A DNA stretch of 64,000 bases from Desulfosporosinus sp. FKB (GTDB lineage: Bacteria; Bacillota; Desulfitobacteriia; Desulfitobacteriales; Desulfitobacteriaceae), in assembly GCF_002196705.1 (NCBI RefSeq), contig NZ_NADJ01000036.1, positions 62,001 to 126,000 on the forward strand, given 5' to 3'. Below the pieces are notes generated by a model. The model did not search any database. It was given only the letters and a program-made list of their open reading frames with translations, and was not told the DNA's origin. Below are positions 17,173 to 26,795 of this stretch, piece after piece (positions within the stretch are counted from its first letter, which is position 1; each line of letters starts with the position of its first letter). The position numbers and the translations under genes are program-made.

Positions 17173-18679
17173 TTAATGGCTGCTACCTACCTTTGCATAC
17201 ACATCCAGAGAGCGTTTCTCAGTGGTCACATGATACTTGTTGTTGCTAACCGGAATAGCATTCAGGACGATGACTTGTTTTGGTTTAGCACTGTGCTCTA
17301 AAAAATCCTTTACATAGGTTATTCCGAAGAGTTTGCTCACCTCACAATATCTGATGGCATTGAGTACGTCATCAATCCCATAGTTATCGCATAATGTTTG
17401 CAACAACCGGAACTGATCACGGGCATAGCGTGCTTTTTCTGTTCGAATTGTCTGCAGAAAACCGGTTGCCTTGAATAATAACAGCTCATCAACAGTAGTT
17501 TGAGCTTTATCCATCGAGTCTGTAATATCTCTGGAATGACTGGTGCTCTTAATTAATTGACCTCTGCCGGTTGAGATTGGATGTTCACAGATAAATTCAC
17601 CGAATACGGTCATAATCGTTAATTTTTCATTCTTCGCTTCAATGCTGACCTCTTTTTGGTTGTTGTATGTACCAAGAGGTAAAGAGTACCGATTGCTGTC
17701 GTAGACGATCGTGTTATCTTTCCGAACGTTTCTGCAGATGGTTACATCACCGTTTAATCGGATGTCCAGCAGGGGTCTTAGGTGTTCACGTTCATCTTCA
17801 AACACCTTGGCTGGTATCTTTTTGGTAGTGCCGTGAACTTTCGCATTACCGGTTCTATCCAACCATTTTAGGAACGAACTGTTGAGAACTTCCTCATCAG
17901 CAAAAAGTCTGTTTTCAAGGAAATTATACTTGATGAATTTAACCACATTCTCGATCTTACCCTTCCTTTCCGGATCAGCTGCGCGGCAGAGGTATTCTTA
18001 AATTGCATTCTTGCCGGAACTTCTCAAACTCAAAGGTATGAATAATATCTCCATAGTTTTCTGAAACGCTGACGATACTATCCTGATCAAATACCATTTC
18101 TAGCGGCATCCCACCTATATATCTAAAGCACTCATGACAGCTTGAAACCAGATCGCTTGTTGTGAAGGGCCGAGTTTGAAAGAATGCCCATTTGTAACGT
18201 GCATGAGCGAGTACAAAGGCTGCAAAGCGAATCTTTACACGCTGCCCATCAATGGATTGCATCCACTTTTCACCAAAGTCCACCTGTAACTGCTGCCCCA
18301 TGGGGAGCTCTTCTACAGCCTCATAATCTCTGGGATGATTGGATTTTTTAAGATTATATTCCTCTCGTAACCCTTTGACATAACGGCTGACAGTTCGTTC
18401 CTTGATATCCTCTTTATAATGCTCCTTAAGCCAGTCGCATACTTGGGCGGCTGTCATTGTTGGATATTGTGTCAACCAACTAATGATAATTTCCTCATAT
18501 TTTGAAAGTAGCAGTTCTCGGTTAATGCTATACAGCTGTTTGGCGAATTCATCCGCTGTCATGTTCCAATATCGTGTTACGGTTTCCCGATTTATGTTCA
18601 GCTGCTTGGCAGCCCGAGACCGAGTGAATCCAATCTCTTTAAGTTGCTGTATCTGTTTATACATCTTAAATCCTTTCAT
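17173..18679 (-). pseudogene. istA: IS21-family transposase IstA, frameshifted
   Basis: The upstream part (18679-17975) has the N-terminal helix-turn-helix (GFTRSRAAKQLNINRETVTR) and the rve core (LQVDFGEKWMQ, FDQDSIVSVS). The downstream part (17946-17173) has the C-terminal domain (NRYSLPLGTYNNQKEVSIEA). They are in different frames. In the other frame the junction near 17990 reads LCRAADPERKGKIENVVKF, the expected continuation, so a single extra base splits the gene. The insertion sequence is therefore probably inactive by itself. Confidence 0.85.
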
Positions 18680-18836
18680 TCTAACAGCTCCTGACCTCTT
18701 TGCTAGCCCCTATTCTAACAAAGTCCGATCGCTGTATTTGATTTAAGTTGTATGGTTATTGGCAAAAAGTTGTATGGTTTGTGGCAGAAACTTGTATGCT
18801 TTCATTGGCGTAAATGTGTATGGTTTAGTTTACCAT

Positions 18837-21506
18837 TCACAAGTCATCATCCAAATCAAAGTTTATTTCTTCATCTTCGTTAAAGTCATGCTCATTGACG
18901 TATTCGGGTTCATCAATCTTATGAACTTCAAAACCACCTTGGATAACATGTAACTGAGGTGCCATTTCAGCATTTAGTATTCTTTGATTTAAAATTTCTT
19001 CGTTAACTTCCGCACGAGAAAGAAAATCTGCTAATTTCCTTGCTGATATACCTGACTTCCCTGCATTATCTCGTTTTTGTTTCATCAATTGTTCAGAAGC
19101 AATTTGAATTTCAGTTTCCGTTCTGTTCTTGAACACCGAGTAGTATTGTGAATAACACATGACCCAACGCTTGCGAACAAAGCAATAAACAATACCCACA
19201 TTCCATGGGTCATATCGGACAGGTACTCTTGTTCCTGAAACATCAGGTTTATAAAAATCGTCACAGTAATAATAAAGGTAATTAACTTTTACACCTCTTT
19301 GAGGGTCAACTTTAGCCGTACCATTACCTCTCTTTACTGGTGGAAGTGTCATAATCATAAAATCTTTGTTGTATGGAATAAACCGAAAACGTCTTTTGCC
19401 CGAAATCACTATCCCACGCTCAAATGTTTCCCTTGGAGATTCTCCAAGAGCTGAATGCTCTTGAGTATCATAAAACTCATAGAAATACTCCTTAAGTAAT
19501 TCATAAAGAGCTGGCAGAGTCCAAACCGCATGGTTTTTGGGGTTAACCGACTTAGAAACTTGACGGACATTTTTCATGATTTTCGTATTTCCCTTCAAGT
19601 TATGAATGAGTTGCGACATTGTCGTGCCAAAAAGTCGTTCCCCAATCGAACCAAAACGTGCCTTATGGGCAGGTCGAATTTTATGTGTTACTCCAAACAT
19701 TGCCAAAAGCGACTGAAAATAGATACTTTTAAAATCTTTGCCGTTATCTGTCACAATAATTTGCGGAAGCCGATTAACTCGCCTGACGCATTCCCTTAAA
19801 ACCATCATGTCACTTCGATAGGATGGGGCGTCATAGGTAATATAAAATGCCAGAACTCTTCTTGAGAAAGCATCTACTAATAACGTAAGCCAAACCTTCC
19901 CTAAGTTCTTACCAGTTACTGAGTGATTTGTTTCCAAATCCATTTCGGTATGGTCAAGATGAGCAATTTCGAATGGACGTTCTCCATGCCTTGGAGTATC
20001 TGGTTCAAGTACCCAGTAAAATGGTTCATTTTGATAAGCAGTTCTTGGTCCCTCTGTATTCAGTACATGTTCATATCTGTGTCTACACTTAATCATTTTT
20101 TTAAAGGTCTTTGAACTTGGTACAATAATACCATGTGTTTTGCAATACTCTTGAAGCTTTCCATAAAGAACTTTCATGCTTTGGTTCGTTACTGTTTCAT
20201 TTTCTTCAATAAATTGAACTGTCTTGGATAACGTTTCCTCTGGGAGATGAGGGTCCCTGTTACCACGTAAATTTGTTCTTGGAATTAACCCAATGAATCC
20301 CGAACCATATTGGTTCTCAGCTTCCATGTAAGCATTTATCCAGTTCCTAATTGTACGAGATGTTAGCCCGACTACACAAATATCTTTAATCTTCTTACCC
20401 TCTAAAGCTGGCAAGATGGTTTTATATCTGTAATTGGCTTCCTGAAGTTCTTTCTCACTAGCTTGGGCAATTTTTTCGTTTATTACGGCATTAGTGTTCT
20501 TGATAATATCAGTATCAACGCCTTTTATTCGCCCTTCACTAACCATGTTGTAAAATTGGTCTTTGGGTATGTGGATAATATCTTCTTCAGATAAGAGCGA
20601 AATGCTCTTTTCTCCCACGTTTATTATCGTCCATAATTTACCTTTCCAAATAACTTTCACACCAGGAGCAATTTCAAGCGTATGGTCCTCAAACATGGGA
20701 CTCTTCTTACGATAAGTCATCGTTTTATATGCTAAAGCAGTTTGTTCGTCGATAAATACGTGGGTATATTCGGGTTCGCTTAATACCTCTTCCTCTAAAT
20801 TTATATAAATTTTACTTCTTGCAATTAGGTAGTAAATATCATCTGCCTCAACTCCATCAGTTCTTAAAAGGTCAGCCAAAGGAATTCCAGGATTTTCACG
20901 AATATAAGCTAAAATTTTCTTAATAACTTCTGGCAAGACTTCTGTTTCGTTATCCAATAGATAATCTTCAAGAAAAACTATATTTCGTTGAATTTGCACG
21001 TTAATTTCATCTGAAGATTTTACCCAGTATTGAAGTCCAAACTGCTTTGCATATTCTTCTCCAGGTGGGCAATGCCATTTACCGTTAATTTTAACGTAAC
21101 GATTAGGGGAATCCTTTGCTAATTGAACTAACTCTTCCTCTGTTTTCCATTCCTCCCAGCCAGCTTTATCCTCATGTAGCACAAAGTAGTCAGCTGTATG
21201 ATATATCGTGATAACCTTTTCTTTGAGTGATTTATAGGATAATTTTATTTTGGGAGGCTGGTCATAGAATTCTTTAACAGAGTTATCATGCTCTTTAAGA
21301 TACACCCCTGGAAGTTCGACTTTATTGCTTTCAAATTGAATAGACATACCCATTTTCCGACTAGGGTAGGACCCTACAACATTTGTTCTTCCTCCCCCGA
21401 CTCTCCGCGAGGGTTCGCTTTCCCTGACCCTACGAATTATTTCAATTGCCGAGTCAGATAATCCAAGCTTTTTATTCCATTGTTTAAACTCATCTTCAGT
21501 GAACAT
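18837..21506 (-). CDS. tnsAB: Fused TnsA-TnsB transposase of the Tn7-like element
   Basis: The 889-residue protein joins two enzymes. Residues about 40-170 fit a TnsA endonuclease: E59, D106 (TADYFVL) and K121 (EEWK) have the E-D-K spacing of TnsA, and VKEFYDQPPKIKL is a typical strand. Residues about 370-480 look like helix-turn-helix DNA-binding domains. Residues 510-630 are the rve transposase core with D518 (HLDHTEMD), D587 (VTDNGKDF) and E623, 35 residues between the last two. A Mu-type C-terminal region follows. TnsA cuts the 5' ends and TnsB the 3' ends, giving cut-and-paste excision. All catalytic residues are present. GGAGGG lies 6 bases before the ATG. Confidence 0.88.
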   Translation of the reverse strand: MFTEDEFKQWNKKLGLSDSAIEIIRRVRESEPSRRVGGGRTNVVGSYPSRKMGMSIQFESNKVELPGVYLKEHDNSVKEFYDQPPKIKLSYKSLKEKVITIYHTADYFVLHEDKAGWEEWKTEEELVQLAKDSPNRYVKINGKWHCPPGEEYAKQFGLQYWVKSSDEINVQIQRNIVFLEDYLLDNETEVLPEVIKKILAYIRENPGIPLADLLRTDGVEADDIYYLIARSKIYINLEEEVLSEPEYTHVFIDEQTALAYKTMTYRKKSPMFEDHTLEIAPGVKVIWKGKLWTIINVGEKSISLLSEEDIIHIPKDQFYNMVSEGRIKGVDTDIIKNTNAVINEKIAQASEKELQEANYRYKTILPALEGKKIKDICVVGLTSRTIRNWINAYMEAENQYGSGFIGLIPRTNLRGNRDPHLPEETLSKTVQFIEENETVTNQSMKVLYGKLQEYCKTHGIIVPSSKTFKKMIKCRHRYEHVLNTEGPRTAYQNEPFYWVLEPDTPRHGERPFEIAHLDHTEMDLETNHSVTGKNLGKVWLTLLVDAFSRRVLAFYITYDAPSYRSDMMVLRECVRRVNRLPQIIVTDNGKDFKSIYFQSLLAMFGVTHKIRPAHKARFGSIGERLFGTTMSQLIHNLKGNTKIMKNVRQVSKSVNPKNHAVWTLPALYELLKEYFYEFYDTQEHSALGESPRETFERGIVISGKRRFRFIPYNKDFMIMTLPPVKRGNGTAKVDPQRGVKVNYLYYYCDDFYKPDVSGTRVPVRYDPWNVGIVYCFVRKRWVMCYSQYYSVFKNRTETEIQIASEQLMKQKRDNAGKSGISARKLADFLSRAEVNEEILNQRILNAEMAPQLHVIQGGFEVHKIDEPEYVNEHDFNEDEEINFDLDDDL

Positions 21507-21553
21507 ATAACGCCCTCCATTTTTTGTAAATTATTTTTTACCATAAAACAAGT

Positions 21554-21587
21554 AAAGACCGCCTAGTCAAATGACTAAACGGTCTTT
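21554..21587 (-). terminator. Hairpin between tniQ copy 2 and tnsAB
   Basis: AAAGACCG and CGGTCTTT, with inner TAGTCA and TGACTA, form a stem with small internal mismatches, flanked by A/T runs. It lies between the stop of the second tniQ gene and the tnsAB start on the same strand and would partly insulate them. Confidence 0.7.
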
Positions 21588-21742
21588 AAAAAATATCTTA
21601 TGTATTTATCTGTTTTCATTCTTTCCTTAAAATGTTTTAAGGCTTTGCCAACGAACTCATAAATCCTCATGTCTTCCCCTTATTTTTACACTATTCAACT
21701 TTCTAAGTTTAACCCTAGGCTGAAAATGAGTCAACAACTAAA

Positions 21743-23124
21743 TTACTCACCTTGGTTAGTTAAGCCTGAGTTTCTAATACTCTCTTTCCACGCCTTTTGA
21801 TAAGCTTTTTCCCGTAGTAAAATATTAGGTGGAAGAAGACTTTCAATTTTACGTCGGCTTGGATAGATACCCGAGTCGTATAAGACCTTTATTACTTCGT
21901 TTATTCTTTGGCAACCTTCATCAATACGTTTTATTTTCTGAGCATGAACAAACGCCGAGTGTTTTTTAGCTATCTCTTTACATAAATTCGGGAAATGTCT
22001 ATAGAGTAATTTTTTATCGCATCCGATCTTCATAGCAACTTCATGAACAGAAGGATAAGTTGTATCATCATTAGATATAAAACTTCTAAGAATATTTTCG
22101 ATTATGTTCCAATCATAGCTCCTTTTCACTAAGGATACTTTGATATGTTTTTCTGGTAAGATATAAACATTATCGTAACTCGCTGAATTTAAATCTATTT
22201 TATTAACTCCGAAGATTTCCCTTATATCTATACCTACCATATAGCAAATTTCCAAGAATGTTCTTAGAAAGGGAATATGCCTCCCCTCATACCAATATCT
22301 TGCGGTTGTTAACGGAACATTAAATTTCTTTGAAAAAGCAACCCTCCCGCCAGCCTTGTCAATTATCGCTTTTAAAAAGATATACATTTCTTCGACTGAT
22401 GGACGGAATCCAGGGTTATCCTTCATCTCAAGAAGTTCTTCAATATTCTTCGCTATAAAGTAATCTAGTGAGGCTTGCCCCACGGTTGTTTCTCTGTCGA
22501 GTTCCAACTCGGTGGAACCCAACCAACAACCACAAAACGAGCAAAAGCCGTTTCTCGATTTACGTGATAGCATAGGGATTTCCTTTTCACATTGGGGGCA
22601 TTGAGTTTTAAGCGTTATCCCATGAGTTCTACATATATTAACTGCTTTGATACTCCAAAGCAAAGGTTCATAAATATCTTTGTTAGAACTTTTCCATTCC
22701 TCAAAACACATTGGACACCATGCTTTAGTCTGTCGAAGAGTCCCTCTATTCGTTAATATATCGTGTAATGGTAACAATGACAGATTTCTAAGGGTATTGC
22801 ATCCTGTTAACTTTGATAATACCCGAGCAAAATCCTCTGATACAATTCCAAACCCATTTAATTCAAACCCATTACCGTAGAATCCACTACCACCAGCTTC
22901 ACTGCTGTTTGTTAGATAGGTTTTTCCCAGTATTGGTGCAATTACTTTCCCAATCAGAGTTCCAACTGAGACAGAATGGGCTTCTGCCAGTCTTGATAAA
23001 AAGCTTGTTTGGCTCTCACCTAAACCTGTATATAGCCCGAGGGGAGGTAAGGTATAAAGTCGTGGACTAATAATAACACCCCATGAATACCGACTTGAAT
23101 TACTTAATCTTCACCTATAATCAT
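21743..23124 (-). pseudogene. tniQ: TniQ/TnsD-family protein (copy 2), frameshift near the start
   Basis: The main frame carries all TniQ landmarks: PPLGLYTGLGESQTSFLSRL and AEAHSVSVGTLIG at the N-terminus, then the zinc clusters (WCPMCFEEW, TQCPQCEKE, FCSFCGCWLG) and a C-terminal helix-turn-helix (MKIGCDKKLLYRHFP). This frame has no start codon at its head. A perfect GGAGG site precedes an ATG at 23124 that lies one frame away and reads only MIIGED before a stop. A single-base deletion around 23107-23113 explains this exactly. Internal starts (TTG at 22777) would remove the TniQ core, so the gene is probably dead. Confidence 0.78.
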
Positions 23125-23197
23125 TCTAAATACCTCCAAGACGTACTTTACTCAGTCCCAATATTACACACATTGTAAATTTTTACAAAAAACAACA

Positions 23198-23242
23198 TAC
23201 TAATAAATAAAGACGGGAGTAATCCGTCTTTATTTATTAGTA
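23198..23242 (-). terminator. Long near-perfect hairpin, bidirectional terminator
   Basis: Arms of about 20 bases (TACTAATAAATAAAGACGGG and its complement at 23223-23242, one G-T pair) surround a 5-base loop, with A/T-rich flanks in both directions. It lies between the remnant frame at 23292 and the second tniQ gene. Confidence 0.7.
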
Positions 23243-23291
23243 TATGTAATTAATCAGGTTCAGCGATTTTAGCATAAAATATTCGCTTTGG

Positions 23292-23489
23292 CTACTTTAT
23301 TCCTCTTAGTTCATCCTTTTGAATTTTGAGGTTTTGTTGTATTAAGTTAATATTTGATTGTAGCATAGTAAATTCTGGAGTATTTTCGCACTCTATTTGA
23401 CCCCCGATAATTCTGTCAATATAATCTATTGGTACTCCCACAAACCCATGATTATTGGCGTATAAACATGCTAACCACGCAGTAACATA
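23292..23489 (-). pseudogene. Remnant of an unknown gene
   Basis: A 65-codon frame bounded by stops has coding-like composition: WLACLYANNHGFVGVPIDY, then IDRIIGGQIECEN and a helical end (IQQNLKIQKDELRGIK). It has no start codon apart from an internal ATG and no ribosome site, so it is probably the tail of a deleted gene. I do not recognise it. It sits between the restriction-modification genes and tniQ inside the transposon. Confidence 0.4.
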
Positions 23490-23702
23490 TTACCATATTA
23501 TACTATTGATTCCAACATTATATTCCCATATTTAGCAGGATTCCCTTTCTTTCTGTCTAATATCATAAGTAGCTATACTATATTAATTAAATATAATAAT
23601 TAAATAAGAACTTTGTCAGGGGTTAATAGCAATATTTAACTAGTCTATTTAGGAGATTAGTCCCTCCTAATCTAATTTATGGAAATGAAAGGAGAATCTC
23701 TC
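23490..23702 (+). other. Upstream region of the restriction-modification operon
   Basis: The region is AT-rich. It contains an inverted repeat AGATTAG...CTAATCT (23654-23660 and 23667-23673), which ends about 17 bases before the ribosome site of the methylase gene and could be an operator or translational control element. No confident promoter was found. Confidence 0.4.
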
Positions 23703-25655
23703 ATGGCAAAGAAAGAAGTAAAAACCGATTTATGGGTCAGAGACTTACTCAAAGAAGCTGACCTCAATTTAGAACCACAAGGAAGTTCTATCAAAGAGCT
23801 TAATGAAGCACTTAAAACGGCTTCCAAAAATGGCACTGGAAACGTAGGATTTCCAGAGTATATTGGAACAGTCAAAGATTTTATTATTGTAATTGAAGAT
23901 AAAGCTGACCTTAATAAGCATGTAAAAATGGATGGTAAGGTCATCAGCCTTGAAGTTCAAGCCGTCAAGGACTATGCCGTGAATGGAGCCTTATTTTATG
24001 CACAACATTTAATTAAAAATACTACTTATAAAAAAGTGTTGACATTTGGTGTGTCTGGTAATGAGAAACGACACAAAATCAGTCCAATCTATGTGGATGA
24101 TACAGAGTACTACAGAGAGCTTCCAGAAGTGGAAACCTTTATTTCATTTAACGAGAAAAACATTGAAGAATACTATGTCAAAGAGGTGTTGCAGGAGAAA
24201 ACTGATATTGAGAAAGAAACTGCCGAGATATTAAAGGATGCGGCTACTCTACATGAAGACTTGCGTAACTATGGCAACCTGAAAGATATTGATAAGCCAC
24301 TGGTAGTATCTGGAATCCTACTTGCATTAAATGAATTAGAGCATAAGAACTTTAGTGTAGAGAGTTTAAATGCTGATACCTTAAAGACAGACGGACAAAA
24401 GATATACGAAGCAATCGAAGCCAACTTAAAGAGAGCCCATGTTGCACCAGATGTTAAAAGGGATAAGATATTAAGCCAGTTTTCAATAATCAAAGACACT
24501 ACGATATTGAATGAGGTCAATTCTACACTTGGCAAAACCCCACTTAGATATTATACAGATTTTTTATATGAACATATATATAAGTGCATCAAATACACTC
24601 GTTCTGCCGAGGACTATCTTGGACGGTTCTATGGTGAGTTCATGAGCTACAGCGGTGGCGATGGTCAGACACTTGGAATAGTTCTTACTCCAAAGCATAT
24701 TACAGAGCTGTTCTGCGACCTGCTTGATTTGAAGCCTACAGACATTGTGTTAGACCCATGCTGTGGTACAGCAGGATTTCTTATTGCTGCTATGCATAAT
24801 ATGTTCAATCAGATTATCGGAGCAAAAGAATTGAGAACCAAAGAAGAAATTACATCCGACCCAGACATAAAGAACATCCGTAAAAATCAGCTTCATGGAT
24901 TTGAGTTGCAGTCTTATATGTTTACTATTGCAACTACTAATATGATTCTTCGTGGCGATGGAAAGAGCAATCTAATCAATGCTGATTTCTTAGCACAAGA
25001 GCCAGACAAGATACAGTTGAAAGGGGCAACTGTTGGAATGATGAACCCACCTTATTCGCAGGGGTCAAAGAAGAATCCAAATCTTTATGAGATTTGCTTT
25101 ACGGAACATTTACTTGATTCATTGGGAGAGGGTGCACGCTGTGCAGTGATTGTTCCTCAATCTTCTATGACTGGAAAGACTAAAGAAGAACAAGCCATCA
25201 AGACTAATATATTAAAGCATCACACATTAGAGGGTGTAATCACTTTGAACAAGGACACTTTCTATGGTGTAGGTGTAATGCCATGCATTGCCGTATTTAC
25301 AGCAGGAGAACCGCATCCACAATCAAAAGAGTGTAAGTTCATAAACTTTGAAGATGATGGCTTTAAAGTTGCCCCACATATCGGATTAGTAGAAACAGAA
25401 TCTGCTAAGGATAAAAAGCAACATTTGCTTGATGTTTGGTTTAGTAGAATAGATGCTGAAACAAATTTCTGCGTACAATCAACAGTTGAAGTTTCTGACG
25501 AATGGTTGCATAGCTTTTACTTTTTTAACGATGAAATACCAACAGAAGACGAGTTTGATAAGACCATAGGTGATTATTTATCATTTGAATTTTCCATGAT
25601 TATGCAAGAAAGACAGAACCTTTTTGGTGGAGGTAATTCCAATGTTAAGCCTTAA
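23703..25655 (+). CDS. BcgI-like restriction-modification enzyme (nuclease plus N6-adenine methylase)
   Basis: From the ATG at 23703 (AAGGAGA 7 bases before) the product has 650 residues. The N-terminus (about 40-130) looks like a PD-(D/E)XK nuclease: GFPEYIG, then DFIIVIEDKAD with D59, E65 and K67. A helical linker follows. The methylase core has motif I VLDPCCGTAGFL near 350 and motif IV NPPYSQG near 447, the N6-adenine class of HsdM/BcgIA proteins. A specificity subunit overlaps the end of the gene. Such enzymes methylate their own sites and cut foreign DNA, in BcgI on both sides of the site. It is the ssrA-proximal cargo of the transposon. Confidence 0.85.
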   Translation: MAKKEVKTDLWVRDLLKEADLNLEPQGSSIKELNEALKTASKNGTGNVGFPEYIGTVKDFIIVIEDKADLNKHVKMDGKVISLEVQAVKDYAVNGALFYAQHLIKNTTYKKVLTFGVSGNEKRHKISPIYVDDTEYYRELPEVETFISFNEKNIEEYYVKEVLQEKTDIEKETAEILKDAATLHEDLRNYGNLKDIDKPLVVSGILLALNELEHKNFSVESLNADTLKTDGQKIYEAIEANLKRAHVAPDVKRDKILSQFSIIKDTTILNEVNSTLGKTPLRYYTDFLYEHIYKCIKYTRSAEDYLGRFYGEFMSYSGGDGQTLGIVLTPKHITELFCDLLDLKPTDIVLDPCCGTAGFLIAAMHNMFNQIIGAKELRTKEEITSDPDIKNIRKNQLHGFELQSYMFTIATTNMILRGDGKSNLINADFLAQEPDKIQLKGATVGMMNPPYSQGSKKNPNLYEICFTEHLLDSLGEGARCAVIVPQSSMTGKTKEEQAIKTNILKHHTLEGVITLNKDTFYGVGVMPCIAVFTAGEPHPQSKECKFINFEDDGFKVAPHIGLVETESAKDKKQHLLDVWFSRIDAETNFCVQSTVEVSDEWLHSFYFFNDEIPTEDEFDKTIGDYLSFEFSMIMQERQNLFGGGNSNVKP

Positions 25656-26721
25656 TGATAAAAGGTGGGAGTCATTCTTCATATCTGGGGATGAGGGCAT
25701 ATTTCATATTGAAGCTACTCAAAGTGGAATTGATAAGAATAAATTGTTCTTCGATGGAGCTTCTGAAATTCCTTATGTGACACGAAGTGCGTCTTCTAAC
25801 GGAATAAATATGTTCATTCCGTCAGTCCAACCCGACAAATATGCTATTGATAGTGGGAACTGTATTACAATCGGATTGGACACACAAACTGTGTTTTATC
25901 AACCACATGATTTTTATACAGGACAAAATATTCAAGTCTTAAACTACGATGATATGAATAGGAATTCTGCTCTATTTGTTAGTGCTATGCTAAAGGTACA
26001 AATGGAGAAATTCAACTGGGGTGGAAATGGTGCAACATTAGGTAGGCTCTCACGTACAAAAATAATGCTTCCAGTAAATGATTTTGGAAGTCCAGATTAC
26101 AAATTTATGGACGATTATATTAAAGATCGGATAAATCAAAAGCAAGAGCAATGTGTTAAATATTGTAAAAAACAGCTTAGATTGCTAGGAGAACAGGTTT
26201 CAATCCCAAAAACATCAGCTATAGATTGGCAACCATTTTATATCAATTCCATTTTTGATAAACCCAAACGCGGAAAGCGCATTGTAGATAAAAACCATAT
26301 TTCAGGCAATACACCGCTTGTATCTTCATATGGTCAAGAAAATGGTGTAACTCATTTTATCGGCAATGAAGACAAGGTTAGAAAATTTAATGTATGTCTT
26401 AGTATTGCAAATGGTGGTTCATCTGCGGGAAAGACTTTCTATCATCCATATACATTTGTTGCCGCAGACCATGTTACCCAATGTTGGAACAGGAATCTGA
26501 ATCAATATCAATACTTGTTTCTAGCAACAGTTATGACAAAAGCTCTAACTGGTAAGTATAGTTTCAGCCATGAAATCTCTGACCCACGATTAGCAAAAGA
26601 ACGCATCATGTTACCCGCTACAGATTCTGGCGAGCCAGATTATAAATATATGGAGCAATACATAAAAAATATGATGATAAAAAAATATAATAGTTATTTG
26701 AACAATTTAAAACAAAATTAA
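25642..26721 (+). CDS. Restriction-modification specificity subunit (BcgIB/HsdS-like)
   Basis: The ATG at 25642 follows GGAGG and overlaps the methylase gene by 14 bases, so the two are coupled. The 359-residue protein has two similar halves. Each is a target-recognition domain ending with a strand and a helical spacer: RTKIMLPVNDFGSPDYKFMD near 145 and KERIMLPATDSGEPDYKYME near 325. These two spaced copies are typical of S subunits that read a split recognition site. The site cannot be deduced from the sequence. Confidence 0.85.
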   Translation: MLSLNDKRWESFFISGDEGIFHIEATQSGIDKNKLFFDGASEIPYVTRSASSNGINMFIPSVQPDKYAIDSGNCITIGLDTQTVFYQPHDFYTGQNIQVLNYDDMNRNSALFVSAMLKVQMEKFNWGGNGATLGRLSRTKIMLPVNDFGSPDYKFMDDYIKDRINQKQEQCVKYCKKQLRLLGEQVSIPKTSAIDWQPFYINSIFDKPKRGKRIVDKNHISGNTPLVSSYGQENGVTHFIGNEDKVRKFNVCLSIANGGSSAGKTFYHPYTFVAADHVTQCWNRNLNQYQYLFLATVMTKALTGKYSFSHEISDPRLAKERIMLPATDSGEPDYKYMEQYIKNMMIKKYNSYLNNLKQN

Positions 26722-26757
26722 AAAAATAGGGCTTCCTTCTCGGAAGTCCTATTTTTA
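26721..26757 (+). terminator. Bidirectional terminator after the restriction-modification operon
   Basis: AAAAATAGGGCTTCC and GGAAGTCCTATTTTT form a strong stem with a 5-base loop and T runs on both strands. It also faces transcripts coming from ssrA and could now serve as their stop. Confidence 0.85.
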
Positions 26758-26795
26758 TTTGAGGTGTTCTCTTAAACTTTTGATTTAACAAAAGT

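Larger units (their letters stand above)
16340..18834. mobile_element. IS21-family insertion sequence between tnsAB and tnsC
   Basis: It carries istA and istB on the minus strand. The istA side has four direct repeats with the core TGTATGG (18749, 18771, 18793 and 18817) spaced 22-24 bases. The istB side has inverted copies (GCCACAAACCATACAAC at 16418-16434 and a weaker one near 16400). Multiple end repeats are a hallmark of IS21 elements. The outermost bases are uncertain: GGTAAAC occurs inverted near both proposed limits, but no clean target duplication was found. Confidence 0.8.

Noticed and set aside
18721-18835. Four direct repeats at 22-24 base spacing, considered as a CRISPR-like array
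   Set aside because: The repeats are only about 7-17 bases and lie at the istA-side end of an IS21-family element with inverted copies at the other end, so they are insertion-sequence end repeats.
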